Origin: AG-12 sp035531535
Lineage (GTDB): Bacteria > Chloroflexota > Dormibacteria > Aeolococcales > Bog-877
Direction of reading: 5' to 3'
Length of the DNA stretch: 30,776 nucleotides
NCBI GenBank assembly: GCA_035531535.1
Contig: DATKSV010000165.1
Coordinates: 1 to 30,776 of the forward strand
The translations under genes were made by a program, and so were the position numbers. Below the pieces are notes generated by a model. The model was not told the DNA's origin. It worked only from the letters and a program-made list of their open reading frames with translations, and searched no databases. This document shows positions 7,490-14,992 of this stretch, one piece after another. Numbering within the stretch: position 1 is the first letter of the stretch; every line of letters starts with the position of its first letter.

Positions 7490-8112
7490 CCCGCCCCGGC
7501 GCAGGCCTGGGCCGCCTTGGGACCGGCGGCTGGGGATTGGAAGCCCACAACCAGGTCATTCTGGTGGGCGGCGTAGCAGGCCAACGTGTAGGTCTCGCCA
7601 GAGGCCTGCACCGGCCAGGTGAACGTGGGGTGCATCGTCTTGGTCAGGAGCTGAGGGGCGGGGGCGGGCAGGCCCAGCTGACCGACCCAAAGGCCACGGA
7701 AGGTTATGGCAATGACCGATCCTCCTCCTGACGTGAGTCCGACCGGACCGCTGATCACGAGCGGATGGGAGAGCAGAGCCGTCCCCCCGGACACCACCAC
7801 CGACCCCGACAGCACATGGACCTGCAGGTTACTCAGTCCGGCATAGCCCGCGAGGCCCTCCCGGAGCAGATAGGTGGCCTCCGCATCGTCGAGGCTGACC
7901 AGCACCACCGGTTGCTGCAGGCTGAGGGCTCGGTGGAGGGCTTGCGAGACCGCCAAGTGGACCGCCGCCGGCGAGGCGGGGAGGACCTGCGGATAGCTGG
8001 GCGGAGTGGTCATCTGGCGCAGACAGAAGACAACCAGACCGACTGCCACCAGCACCGGCAGCAGGCAGCCCAGACAGCTCGCGGTGCAGCCCCGGCGGGC
8101 CATTCGGAACAC
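7486..8112 (-). CDS. Membrane-anchored protein of unknown function
   Basis: 208 residues with an N-terminal Cys-rich segment and one hydrophobic helix (about 13-32, LGCLLPVLVAVGLVVF), then an extracytoplasmic domain. The pattern of a leading LDDAEATYLLREGL helix, beta strands with a repeated SGSVVVSGG / SGPVGL rhythm, and VGQLGLPAPAPQLL recalls the YpmS (DUF2140) and LmeA (DUF2993) lipid-binding-like folds, but this is a weak resemblance from pattern only. The start is GTG 8112, 1 bp after the NUDIX stop, or ATG 8103. Its stop overlaps the moaC start (ATGA). No link to molybdenum metabolism is evident beyond operon position. Confidence 0.7.
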   Translation of the reverse strand: MFRMARRGCTASCLGCLLPVLVAVGLVVFCLRQMTTPPSYPQVLPASPAAVHLAVSQALHRALSLQQPVVLVSLDDAEATYLLREGLAGYAGLSNLQVHVLSGSVVVSGGTALLSHPLVISGPVGLTSGGGSVIAITFRGLWVGQLGLPAPAPQLLTKTMHPTFTWPVQASGETYTLACYAAHQNDLVVGFQSPAAGPKAAQACAGAG

Positions 8113-8113
8113 T

Positions 8114-8620
8114 TCAGAGGGCCTCGGAGCGGCTGGCTCTCCAAGCCTCCAGCGCCTCGCGGTGGGAGGAGAAGATCAGCTCGGGAACCTGGTCGGCTTC
8201 GAACCAGCGCAACTCCGGGGCCTCCTCGGTCGGGGTTGCCTCGCCCCCCACGAGGTGGCCGCTGTAGGCGAGCACCAGCAGGCCGCCACCCTCCACCAGG
8301 GTGTGGTAGATGCAGGCGAGCCCCTCAACCTCCACATCGCAGTGGGTCTCCTCGAGGCACTCCCGGCGCGCCCCCTGCTGAGGGGACTCAGAGGCGTCCA
8401 GGTAACCGCCGGGGAGCGCCCACTGACCCTGCCCCGGTGGAATCCCCCGCCGGATGGCCAGCACCCGCCCCTGGTAGTGAGCCACCAGCGCCACCGCCAC
8501 CTTGGGATCCGGCCAGGCCACGAAGTCGCAGGCAGGGCAGGCGGGCAAGGGTCGGCCCTCGATCTCGCGGGGGGCCAGGCGCTGCCCGCAAGCGGGGCAG
8601 AACCTGAACTCCACCCTCAT
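8114..8620 (-). CDS. NUDIX hydrolase with N-terminal zinc ribbon
   Basis: A 168-residue NUDIX hydrolase that should cleave a nucleoside diphosphate linked to another group. A zinc ribbon comes first (Cys8, Cys11, Cys28, Cys31), then the NUDIX domain with its box Gly72-x5-Glu78-x7-Arg86-Glu87-x2-Glu90-Glu91. The usual Gly after the EE is replaced by His93. The ribbon-plus-NUDIX layout is found in NudC-like and ADP-ribose/NADH pyrophosphatases, but the longer NudC-specific motifs are not seen, so the substrate is open. The ATG overlaps the stop of the upstream small gene (ATGA). Confidence 0.88.
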   Translation of the reverse strand: MRVEFRFCPACGQRLAPREIEGRPLPACPACDFVAWPDPKVAVALVAHYQGRVLAIRRGIPPGQGQWALPGGYLDASESPQQGARRECLEETHCDVEVEGLACIYHTLVEGGGLLVLAYSGHLVGGEATPTEEAPELRWFEADQVPELIFSSHREALEAWRASRSEAL

Positions 8621-8913
8621 CCGGTCCAGATGATGCGGACAATCTGCAGGGCGGGGTCCTCCCCCGGCAGCGACCGCACCCGGGCCACCGTGTACCGACC
8701 ATCCCCGGGGACAAGCCTGATCGCGTCCGCCGGAGTCCCGCCGGAGCGGGCCACGGTGCCGCGGCGGTAGACGGTGACGGGCTCGCGCAGGCGGGCCTGG
8801 AGGTAGTCGCGCAGCGTGGCGTCGTCTGATTCCACCACCCCGTCCTCACGGACCACGGCGGTGTGCCCGCCGCGCTCGATCTCCCATCCGATTACGTCGG
8901 TGCCCTGCGCCAA
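8617..8913 (-). CDS. Small protein of unknown function
   Basis: About 98 residues from a TTG at 8913 (MAQGTDVIGWEIERGG). The frame stays open to 8997, but that would run back into the end of dinB, and TTG 8913 has GAGG shortly upstream. The sequence is soluble and mixed alpha/beta (HTAVVREDGVVESDD, LRDYLQARL, YTVARVRSL) with no signal peptide, Cys motif or recognised domain. Its stop overlaps the NUDIX start by ATGA, so it sits in the same run between dinB and the NUDIX gene. I do not recognise it. Confidence 0.6.
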   Translation of the reverse strand: MAQGTDVIGWEIERGGHTAVVREDGVVESDDATLRDYLQARLREPVTVYRRGTVARSGGTPADAIRLVPGDGRYTVARVRSLPGEDPALQIVRIIWTG

Positions 8914-8942
8914 AGTGCCTCGATGATAAGGCCACCTGCGGC

Positions 8943-10196
8943 TCAGTTCGACGCCCTCCCGGCCGGCCCCAGCCGGCGCAGGTGGTCGCGGTTCCAATCC
9001 AGTGACTCCTGCAGGGAATCGGTCCCTCGGATGATCGCGGTGGGGCCGAAGCGCTCCCGGAGTTCGTCGAGAGCAGAATCAACGCGCTCGTGGCGGACCT
9101 CCACGCCATCGAAGAGCGCCATCTGAGCGGGCTGGTCGATCAAGCCCTCGACGCCCACGCCCAGGAGCCGCACCGTCCGTCCCGGCGTCCAGGCTCTTGC
9201 GACCAGCGCCTCCGCGGCGCTGGCGAGATCGACATCAGCACAGACCGGGCGGGGAAGCGCCACCCGCCGGCTGATGGTCTCGAAGTCGGCGAAGCGCAGC
9301 TTGACGAAGACGGTCCCTGCCAGCAGGCCGGCTGCCCTGAGCCGCTGCCCGACCGCGGCCGCCAGCGCCCTGGTGCGTGACTCCAACTCGCTCCGCCGCG
9401 AGATGTCGACTGGGTAGGTCTCCTCGCGGCTGATCGATCGGGCCGCACCCGGGAGCCGCACCGGGCTGGGGTCCTCTCCCAGCGCCCGTCGTTGCAGCGC
9501 CGCCGCGGACGGTCCGAGGACTTCCATGAGCAGCATCGTGTCGGCTCGGGCCAGCTGACCCATGGTGTCGATGCCGAGAAGGTGCAGCCGGGACGTTGTC
9601 TTGGGGCCCGCACCAGGCATCCGTGCCACCGGCAACGGGGCCAGGAAGTCCCGCTCATGGCCATTGGGCACCACCACCAACCCCTTTGGTTTGCGCAGGT
9701 CAGAGGCGATCTTCGCCACCGTCTTGGAGCTGGCCACCCCGACCGATGCCGGGAGCTTGAGCTCGCCGGCCAGCCTGGTCTGGATGCTGCGGGCGATCAC
9801 CTCACCGTCGCCGTGGAGCAGCTTCGACCCGGTCACGTCCAGGTAGGCCTCGTCCAACGAACCCGGCTCCACCAGGGGGCTGTAGTCGTGGAACACCGCG
9901 AAGACCTGCGCTGAGACCTCCGCGTAGCGACGGATGTCGACCGGAAGAACCACCAATTCCGGGCACAGGGCCAGCGCTCTCGCCAAAGGCAGCGCCGAAT
10001 GGACCCCCAGCGGCCGGGCCTCGTAGGAAGCGGCGCTGACCACGGCCCGGCCCGGGCTGGGGCGGCCGACTGACCCGGGCTCACCCCCTCCCGCCACCAC
10101 CACCGGCCGGCCCGTCAGCTCGGGGTGGCGCAGCAGTTCACAGGAGACGAAGAAGGCATCCAGGTCGACGTGCAGGATGGTCCGGTCCGAGTCCAT
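8943..10196 (-). CDS. dinB: DNA polymerase IV (Y family)
   Basis: Error-prone Y-family polymerase that bypasses DNA lesions. The 417-residue product starts with ILHVDLDAFFVSCE (metal-binding Asp11) and has the catalytic SLDEAYLD with Asp115-Glu116, a helix-hairpin-helix (MPGAGPKTTSRLHLLGI), the little-finger domain, and a QMALFD motif about 60 residues before the end that fits a beta-clamp-binding peptide. Length is a little over average. ATG 10196 is 20 bp after proS, on the same strand. No SOS box was recognised upstream, so expression probably follows proS. Confidence 0.93.
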   Translation of the reverse strand: MDSDRTILHVDLDAFFVSCELLRHPELTGRPVVVAGGGEPGSVGRPSPGRAVVSAASYEARPLGVHSALPLARALALCPELVVLPVDIRRYAEVSAQVFAVFHDYSPLVEPGSLDEAYLDVTGSKLLHGDGEVIARSIQTRLAGELKLPASVGVASSKTVAKIASDLRKPKGLVVVPNGHERDFLAPLPVARMPGAGPKTTSRLHLLGIDTMGQLARADTMLLMEVLGPSAAALQRRALGEDPSPVRLPGAARSISREETYPVDISRRSELESRTRALAAAVGQRLRAAGLLAGTVFVKLRFADFETISRRVALPRPVCADVDLASAAEALVARAWTPGRTVRLLGVGVEGLIDQPAQMALFDGVEVRHERVDSALDELRERFGPTAIIRGTDSLQESLDWNRDHLRRLGPAGRASN

Positions 10197-10216
10197 GCGT
10201 TCACCCGATCAGTGCT

Positions 10217-12013
10217 TCAGGCAGTGGCTCCGAAAGTCTGCTCGAGGAGGGCCTCCATGCCCTCCAGCTGGTGGCCGACCCAGCCCTCAAGCTCGGCCCG
10301 AAGCAGCTGGACCTCGGCGACGGCCGCGCCTACGGCCGCCTCGCGCGCGACCAAGAAGGGCTCCCCCTGCCGGCGCTTGAGCTCGACTCCCCCCTGCTTG
10401 AGGGAGCGCGGCGACACGGTCACCCGAAGTGGCATCCCGCGCAGGTCCGCATCCGCGAACTTGACCCCGGGGCTGACGTCCCGGTCGTCGTAGAGGACCT
10501 CCAGCCCGGCTCTCTCCAGCCCCTGGTAAGCCGCCTCGGCCAGCTCTACCACCTCCGGCTCGGATCCCACCGAGACCAGCGCCACCTGGAACGGCGCGAT
10601 CGAGATCGGCAGCGAGAGGCCGCGCTGGTCGTGATGCTCCTCGGCGGCGCAGGCCAGCATCCGGCCCAACCCGATCCCGTAGGACCCCATCACCACCAGC
10701 TGCTGGCTGCCGTCCTCCTCCGTGAAGGTGGCCCCCAGAGCTCGGCTGTAGTCGGTGCCGAGCTGAAAGATGTTGCCGAACTCGATCCCGCGGCGGATCT
10801 CCAGGGCGGCCCCGCAGTGGGGACAGGGGTCGCCGGACACCGTCGCGGCCAGGTGGGTCACCACGTCGACATGCCCATCCCTCTCGAGGTTGAAGTTGCG
10901 CAGGTGCATGCCCTGACGATTGGCGCCAGTCACCAGGTTGCGGCGGCGGCTCACGCCCTCATCGGCAACCACCGTGACTCGGGCCGGGTCCAGCCCGTGG
11001 GGCGACATGTAGCCTGCCACCAGGCCGGCCGCGGCCAGCTCCTCCTCGGTGGCTGGCCGGAGGTCGATCGCCCCCACCGCATTGCGCAAGCTGGCGAGGT
11101 TCACCTCAGCCTCCCCGGGGACCAGGGCGAGCACCAGGCGAGGCGGCTCGCCGCGCACCAGCTCGGCCGCGTAAGCGACGCTCTTGGCGATCCGGGAAAT
11201 GTCCACGGCGAGGAACCTGGCCACCTCAGCCACCGTGGTGGTGCCCGGTGTCGCCAGCTCCTCCAGTGCACGCTCCGGGTCCTGCTCGGGCTCCGGGAGC
11301 CGAGACTCCGCCACCTCCTGATTGGCCGCGTAGCCACAGTTGGGACAGAAGACCAGGGTGTCCTCACCGACATCGCTGAGGTACATGAACTCGTGAGCCA
11401 TGTGGCCCCCCATCATGCCCACATCACTGAGCACGGCGGCCACCGGCAGACCGGCCCGGGCCGCGATCCGCAGGTAGGCCCCGAAGTGAGCCCGGTAGGC
11501 GCGCCGGAGTCCGGCCTGGTCCCGGTCCAGGGAGTAGCTGTCCTTCATCAGGAACTCTCGGGTGCGGATCAGGCCACCCCGTGACCGCGGCTCATCGCGA
11601 AACTTGGTCTGGATCTGAAAGACGATCCGGGGCAGGTCCCGGTAGGAGGAGACCTGGGAGGCGGTCAAATCCGCCACCACCTCCTCATGGGTCATCGCCA
11701 GCGCCATGTCCCGACCGCGGCGGTCCTTGAAGCGCACCAGGGTCTGGTCCACCTTCTGCCATCTCCCGCTGCGCTGCCAGAGCTCGCCGGGATGCACCAC
11801 CGGCATGGACAGCTCCTGGCCCCCGATCGCGGTGATCTCGTCCCTCAAGATCGCCTTGATCTTCTCCTGAGCGCGCAGGCCCAGGGGCAGGGAGCTGAAG
11901 ATTCCCGCCGCCAGCTGCTGCACGTATCCCCCTCGCAGCAGCAGCTGGTGGGAGATCAGCTCGTCCGCAGGTGCGGAGCGCAAGGTGTTGCCGAAGAGCT
12001 GGCTTACCCTCAT
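10217..12013 (-). CDS. proS: Prolyl-tRNA synthetase, bacterial type with editing domain
   Basis: Class II synthetase charging tRNA-Pro. From ATG 12013 the product is 598 residues. Motif 2 (KFRDEPRSRGGLIRTREF, about 137-154) is followed by the inserted Ala-editing domain with its CPNCGYAANQEVAE start, motif 3 (GSYGIGLGRML, about 443-453) and the anticodon-binding domain (IAPFQVALVSVG). The frame is open upstream to 12229, but that would overlap the HAD gene. MRVSQLFGNTLRSAP is the standard N-terminus, and a -10-like hexamer sits 7 nt before the ATG with no Shine-Dalgarno. Confidence 0.95.
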   Translation of the reverse strand: MRVSQLFGNTLRSAPADELISHQLLLRGGYVQQLAAGIFSSLPLGLRAQEKIKAILRDEITAIGGQELSMPVVHPGELWQRSGRWQKVDQTLVRFKDRRGRDMALAMTHEEVVADLTASQVSSYRDLPRIVFQIQTKFRDEPRSRGGLIRTREFLMKDSYSLDRDQAGLRRAYRAHFGAYLRIAARAGLPVAAVLSDVGMMGGHMAHEFMYLSDVGEDTLVFCPNCGYAANQEVAESRLPEPEQDPERALEELATPGTTTVAEVARFLAVDISRIAKSVAYAAELVRGEPPRLVLALVPGEAEVNLASLRNAVGAIDLRPATEEELAAAGLVAGYMSPHGLDPARVTVVADEGVSRRRNLVTGANRQGMHLRNFNLERDGHVDVVTHLAATVSGDPCPHCGAALEIRRGIEFGNIFQLGTDYSRALGATFTEEDGSQQLVVMGSYGIGLGRMLACAAEEHHDQRGLSLPISIAPFQVALVSVGSEPEVVELAEAAYQGLERAGLEVLYDDRDVSPGVKFADADLRGMPLRVTVSPRSLKQGGVELKRRQGEPFLVAREAAVGAAVAEVQLLRAELEGWVGHQLEGMEALLEQTFGATA

Positions 12014-12020
12014 GGCAACA

Positions 12021-12026
12021 AGTGTA
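12021..12026 (-). promoter_or_regulatory. Putative -10 of a leaderless proS promoter
   Basis: On the minus strand TACACT is followed by 7 nt and then the proS ATG (12013). The 7-nt gap contains no Shine-Dalgarno, which fits transcription starting at the initiation codon. The segment further upstream is GC-rich with no clear -35. Confidence 0.45.
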
Positions 12027-12062
12027 CGGGTGAGGCCGGCCCCGGCCGGGCCTTCGATTCGA

Positions 12063-12818
12063 TCACCCAGGGGCGCTAGCCGCCTCCCAGCGGCTGACCA
12101 GGTCCGCCCACGAGCGCAGCGCCAGCGTCCCGGGCGCGATCCGGGGCTCTGCGGCGACCGGGCGAGGTGCCAGCAGGGGCAGCAGGCCGGCGGCCCTGGC
12201 CCCCTCGATGTCAGCCTCAGGCTCGTCACCGACGAACCAGGTCTCGTCCGCCTTGGTCCCGAGCTCGGAGAGCAGGGCCGCGAACGCCGCGACGGCCGGC
12301 TTGCGATAGCCGATCTCGCTGCTGAAGAGGATCACGTCAAAGTAACCGCTCAGGCCCTGTTGCTCCAACATGGCGCGCATGAGGCCCGGCTGATAGGGAG
12401 CGTTCGAGAGCAGACCCAGGCGGGCTCCGCTTCTCTTCAGGGCACTCAGTGCGGGCTCCACGTCAGGCTTCACCTTGATCGCCTGTCGCCATGGCAGTTG
12501 CAGCAGATCGCCTGCCTGCCGGACCTGCCTGGAACTGGGCTCCACGCCCAGGGTGGTCTGCAACGCCTCCTGATAGAGCGAGTAGATCTCGACTTCGTGG
12601 AGGGGATCCCGAAGGTGGGCGAGCGCCACCAGCTCGTCCACCCGAGCGTCCACCAACTGGGCCACCTGGTCAAGCTTCATTTCCGCCGGAGCCGGGATGT
12701 CCAGAATGCCCAGGAGTCGCCGCCCGGCCCGCGCCAAGCCCTCACGGGGATAGCCGATCTCGACCAGCGTCCTGCCGTAGTCGAAGCCAATCGCTCGAGG
12801 TGAGCCGGTAGGGCTCAA
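12063..12818 (-). CDS. HAD-superfamily hydrolase
   Basis: 251-residue HAD hydrolase. Motif I is FDYGRTL with nucleophile Asp13, but the position of the second Asp is Gly15; motif II is the Ser in LLSNAPYQ, motif III the Lys in IGYRKPAVAAF and motif IV the acidic VGDEPEADIEGA. It is therefore related to, but distinct from, the HAD protein at 4468. Substrate unknown. The start is a TTG sharing TTGA with the stop of the upstream gene; there is no Shine-Dalgarno (the preceding sequence is C-rich), and the start lies inside a predicted stem (12814-12900), so translation probably depends on coupling to the upstream gene. Confidence 0.8.
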   Translation of the reverse strand: MSPTGSPRAIGFDYGRTLVEIGYPREGLARAGRRLLGILDIPAPAEMKLDQVAQLVDARVDELVALAHLRDPLHEVEIYSLYQEALQTTLGVEPSSRQVRQAGDLLQLPWRQAIKVKPDVEPALSALKRSGARLGLLSNAPYQPGLMRAMLEQQGLSGYFDVILFSSEIGYRKPAVAAFAALLSELGTKADETWFVGDEPEADIEGARAAGLLPLLAPRPVAAEPRIAPGTLALRSWADLVSRWEAASAPG

Positions 12819-12900
12819 GCCACCGGGGGAGGGGTTCCTCCAGAGGAGGCTCCCCGAGGGCGGCGCCGGCGTCGGCGCCGATGCTCACCGGTGGCTTGAG
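12814..12900 (-). other. Predicted three-way-junction RNA element over a stop/start
   Basis: A perfect 13-bp inverted repeat (12814-12826 with 12888-12900) encloses two further perfect hairpins: CCTCC/GGAGG with an AGA loop (12837-12849), extendable by GGGGAG/CTCCCC (12826-12831 with 12850-12855), and CGGCGCC/GGCGCCG (12861-12867 with 12874-12880). In the minus-strand mRNA the outer stem contains the TTGA shared by the Arg-rich gene and the HAD gene. The pairing is read directly from sequence; the regulatory role is inference. Confidence 0.5.
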
Positions 12901-13450
12901 ACGGGGGACGGGAAGCCACCGCCGGGGGGATGGTTGCCGACGGCTGTTCGCCCGGGGACCTTCGCGGCCCCCGCCCGGGGTGGGACGAGCGCCCGGATGG
13001 CCGCGCGCCCGTGGCGGGGGTGGCCGGCGCCGAGGATCCGCTACGGTGACGACGACGGCGTTTGCTGCGACTGGGGACCGCCACCGCGAAGCGGGCCAGC
13101 AACTGCTCCTGCCGGCTGGGGTCCCAGTGGGCTTGGGGAAGCTCCGGGTACGCCTTCAGGCGCTCCTCGAGGTCGGCCATGAAAGCTTCCAAAGGCCGCT
13201 TGTCCTTGGTGGCATTGAATATCTGCTTCTCGGCCCAGGGCTGATAGTGGGTCGACTCAGGATTGAGGAACTCCGGCAGCGGCGCCGTCGGAGGCTGGGA
13301 GGCGCTGGGCGCCAGGGCCTCAGGACCCTCCGCGACGCTGGGCCCTGGGATCTCCGGAACCTCAGCGGCGCTGGGCGCTGGGATCTCCGGAACCTCAGCG
13401 GCGCTGGGCAGGGGAACCGCAGAAACCTCAGGGGGATCGGAGTCTGCCAT
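12815..13450 (-). CDS. Pro/Ala-rich protein with Arg-rich tail, unknown function
   Basis: 211 residues from ATG 13450. The N-terminal third is low complexity, with tandem 11-residue units of the type SAAEVPEIPAP. A compact central part (about 80-135, YQPWAEKQIFNATKDKRPLEAF then MADLEERLKAYPELPQAHW) looks folded and helical. The C-terminal third is disordered and very basic, with clusters KRRRRHRSGSSAP and HRRRRRRRPRGASS resembling the tail of the helicase at 24725. Nucleic-acid binding is a reasonable guess, not shown. The frame is open to 13684, but 13450 is preceded by TATACT exactly 6 nt away, suggesting a leaderless start. It heads the proS/dinB/moaC run. Confidence 0.65.
   Translation of the reverse strand: MADSDPPEVSAVPLPSAAEVPEIPAPSAAEVPEIPGPSVAEGPEALAPSASQPPTAPLPEFLNPESTHYQPWAEKQIFNATKDKRPLEAFMADLEERLKAYPELPQAHWDPSRQEQLLARFAVAVPSRSKRRRRHRSGSSAPATPATGARPSGRSSHPGRGPRRSPGEQPSATIPPAVASRPPSQATGEHRRRRRRRPRGASSGGTPPPVA
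13345..13410 (-). repeat. Two tandem 33-bp repeats inside a coding region
   Basis: Units at 13345-13377 and 13378-13410 differ only at the last base, and a degenerate third copy lies at about 13312-13344. Each encodes 11 residues (SAAEVPEIPxP). The unit length is a multiple of three and the repeat is within the open frame, as for an expanding spacer in a protein. Confidence 0.85.
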
Positions 13451-13456
13451 CACCTG

Positions 13457-13462
13457 AGTATA
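13457..13462 (-). promoter_or_regulatory. Putative -10 of a leaderless promoter
   Basis: TATACT on the minus strand ends exactly 6 nt before ATG 13450, placing the expected transcription start on the A of the start codon. It is a 5/6 match to the TATAAT consensus. No good -35 at 16-18 bp. Confidence 0.5.
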
Positions 13463-13743
13463 TGTCTGGCCTGACGCTCGAACCGGGCGGCGGCAGAGCA
13501 GCGGGATCGTCGCCGACGAGTTGCCGGCCGGCGGCCCGCTTCTCGCGAGCTGGCGCCTGGGCCTCATCTCTCCGGATGGGGAAGGTCCGCTGGGCGCGGA
13601 AGAACCGCCCGCGGACCACCTCCGCGCGCCGGCGGCTCTCCCCAGGCCGCAGTAGCCGGGGCCGCCCCGTGGCTCGGTAGTCACGAGATCTACACTGCGG
13701 GGGCGGGATCGGGCCCGGCCACAGCGCGCAAAGGAGTCCAGCC

Positions 13744-14700
13744 ATGGACCATCTCATAGCTCCCGGGATCTGGCAGATCGACACCGAGCTGGGCGGCTGG
13801 CAGGAGCTGAACTCCGTGTTCCTCATCGAGGGGTCGCGGCCGTGTCTGGTGGAGACCGGCCCCCAGAAGGATGTCGAGAAGGTGCTGGCGGCGCTGGCCG
13901 CCAGGGGTCTGGGCGCCGACGACCTCGCCTACGTGGTGCTGACCCATATCCACCTGGACCATGGCGGTGGGGTTGGCGAGATCGCGGCTCACTTTCCGAA
14001 AGCCCAGATCATCTGCCACCCCAAGGGGGTTCGCCATCTGGCCGACCCCACCCGGCTGGTGGCGGCGGCCGGCCAAGTCTACGGGCCCAACCTGGATGCC
14101 CTCTACGGCAGGATGACCGCCGTCGACTCCTCCCAGCTGCGGGCGGCCGAGGACATGGGGAGTCTCGATCTGGGCGGGGGGCGCCAGGTCACCCTGGTTT
14201 ACTCTCCCGGCCATGCCAAGCACCACATCGCGATCTTGGATGACTCCACCGGCGTGCTCCTGGTGGGGGACGCGGTCGGGGTGAAGGTGCCCGGGGGCGG
14301 TCCGCTCCGCCCGGCCATGCCCCCGGACGACTTCGATCTGGCCTTGGCGCTGGGCTCGCTGCATCGTTTCGCCGAGCTCCGCCCTGCTCAGGTGGTGCTC
14401 ACCCACTTCGGACCTGCGGGCGATCCCCAGGAGGCCCTGGAGGAGGCCGAGGCCACCATGAGTCGGTGGTGCCGGGTGGCCGAGCAGGCGTACCTGGAGG
14501 AACCGTCTATCGACCATATCGAGCGGGCCCTGCTGGAGCGGGTGTACGACCCCGCCTCCGAGCCGGACCGGCAGCCGGTTGTGGACGCCCTCAACGGGGT
14601 GCCGTCCAATGCAGCCGGAATCTACGGCTGGCTGAACCGCAGGCACGCGGCCGGCGACCTCGGGGCCGGCCCGATGGCTACTTCTGGAGGGCCGCACTGA
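13744..14700 (+). CDS. Metallo-beta-lactamase-fold hydrolase (glyoxalase II-like)
   Basis: 318-residue metallo-hydrolase. The two-metal site is complete: His68-x-His70-x-Asp72-His73 (THIHLDHGGG), His157 (SPGHAKHH), Asp176 (VGDAV) and His221 (LTHFG). A helical C-terminal extension (about 235-318) follows, as in many thioester- or lactone-cleaving relatives. Substrate unknown. ATG 13744 has AAAGGAG 7-8 nt upstream. A TACACT at 13691-13696 is a possible -10, about 45 bp before the start. The 293 bp between this gene and the divergent gene at 13450 hold no other convincing gene. Confidence 0.87.
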   Translation: MDHLIAPGIWQIDTELGGWQELNSVFLIEGSRPCLVETGPQKDVEKVLAALAARGLGADDLAYVVLTHIHLDHGGGVGEIAAHFPKAQIICHPKGVRHLADPTRLVAAAGQVYGPNLDALYGRMTAVDSSQLRAAEDMGSLDLGGGRQVTLVYSPGHAKHHIAILDDSTGVLLVGDAVGVKVPGGGPLRPAMPPDDFDLALALGSLHRFAELRPAQVVLTHFGPAGDPQEALEEAEATMSRWCRVAEQAYLEEPSIDHIERALLERVYDPASEPDRQPVVDALNGVPSNAAGIYGWLNRRHAAGDLGAGPMATSGGPH

Positions 14701-14744
14701 GCGCCTCCAGCGGCCTTCTCGGCCACCTCCATGGCCAGGTGGCC

Positions 14745-14773
14745 TTGCGAGAGATGAGATCGATCAATACAAT
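14745..14773 (+). promoter_or_regulatory. Promoter of the DUF5679 gene
   Basis: TTGCGA (14745-14750), a 17-bp spacer and TACAAT (14768-14773) form the best sigma70-like promoter in the window. Transcription would start near 14780, giving a leader of about 50 nt that ends in a GGAGGGG Shine-Dalgarno (14817-14823). Confidence 0.6.
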
Positions 14774-14830
14774 GCGCCTGATGGCCCGGAGCCTGAGTTC
14801 GGGTCCCAATTCCAGCGGAGGGGTACATAC

Positions 14831-14980
14831 ATGGCCGTTACCGGCTTCTGCATGAAGTGCAAGACGACGAGGGAGATCAAGGACCCTCAGCCGACCACGC
14901 TGAAGAACGGCAAGCCGGCGGTGACCGGTACCTGTCCCGTCTGCGGCACCAAGATCTTCAAGATCGGAAAGGCCGCCTGA
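14831..14980 (+). CDS. DUF5679-type zinc-ribbon small protein
   Basis: A 49-residue protein: it starts MAVTGFCMKCKTTREIKDP, has TLKNGKPAVTGTCPVCGTK in the middle and ends FKIGKAA. Two CxxC pairs (Cys7/Cys10 and Cys35/Cys38) make a zinc ribbon, and length and motifs match the DUF5679 family as I recall it. Function is unknown; small basic zinc ribbons of this type often bind nucleic acid or the ribosome, which is speculation here. GGAGGGG precedes the ATG by 7 nt, and a sigma70-like promoter lies about 60 bp upstream, so it is probably well expressed. Confidence 0.85.
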   Translation: MAVTGFCMKCKTTREIKDPQPTTLKNGKPAVTGTCPVCGTKIFKIGKAA

Positions 14981-14992
14981 TCCGGCTCGACC

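Noticed and set aside
8980..9010. tRNA T-loop-like sequence (GGTTCCAATCC)
   Set aside because: It lies within dinB and no matching acceptor, D or anticodon arms surround it.
10271..11584. Plus-strand open frame of about 437 codons opposite proS
   Set aside because: Antisense shadow of proS; low-complexity composition, no start context or domain.
13451..13684. N-terminal extension of the Arg-rich protein upstream of ATG 13450
   Set aside because: The frame is open but Gly/Ala/Arg-rich with no motif, and the exact TATACT spacing supports the start at 13450.
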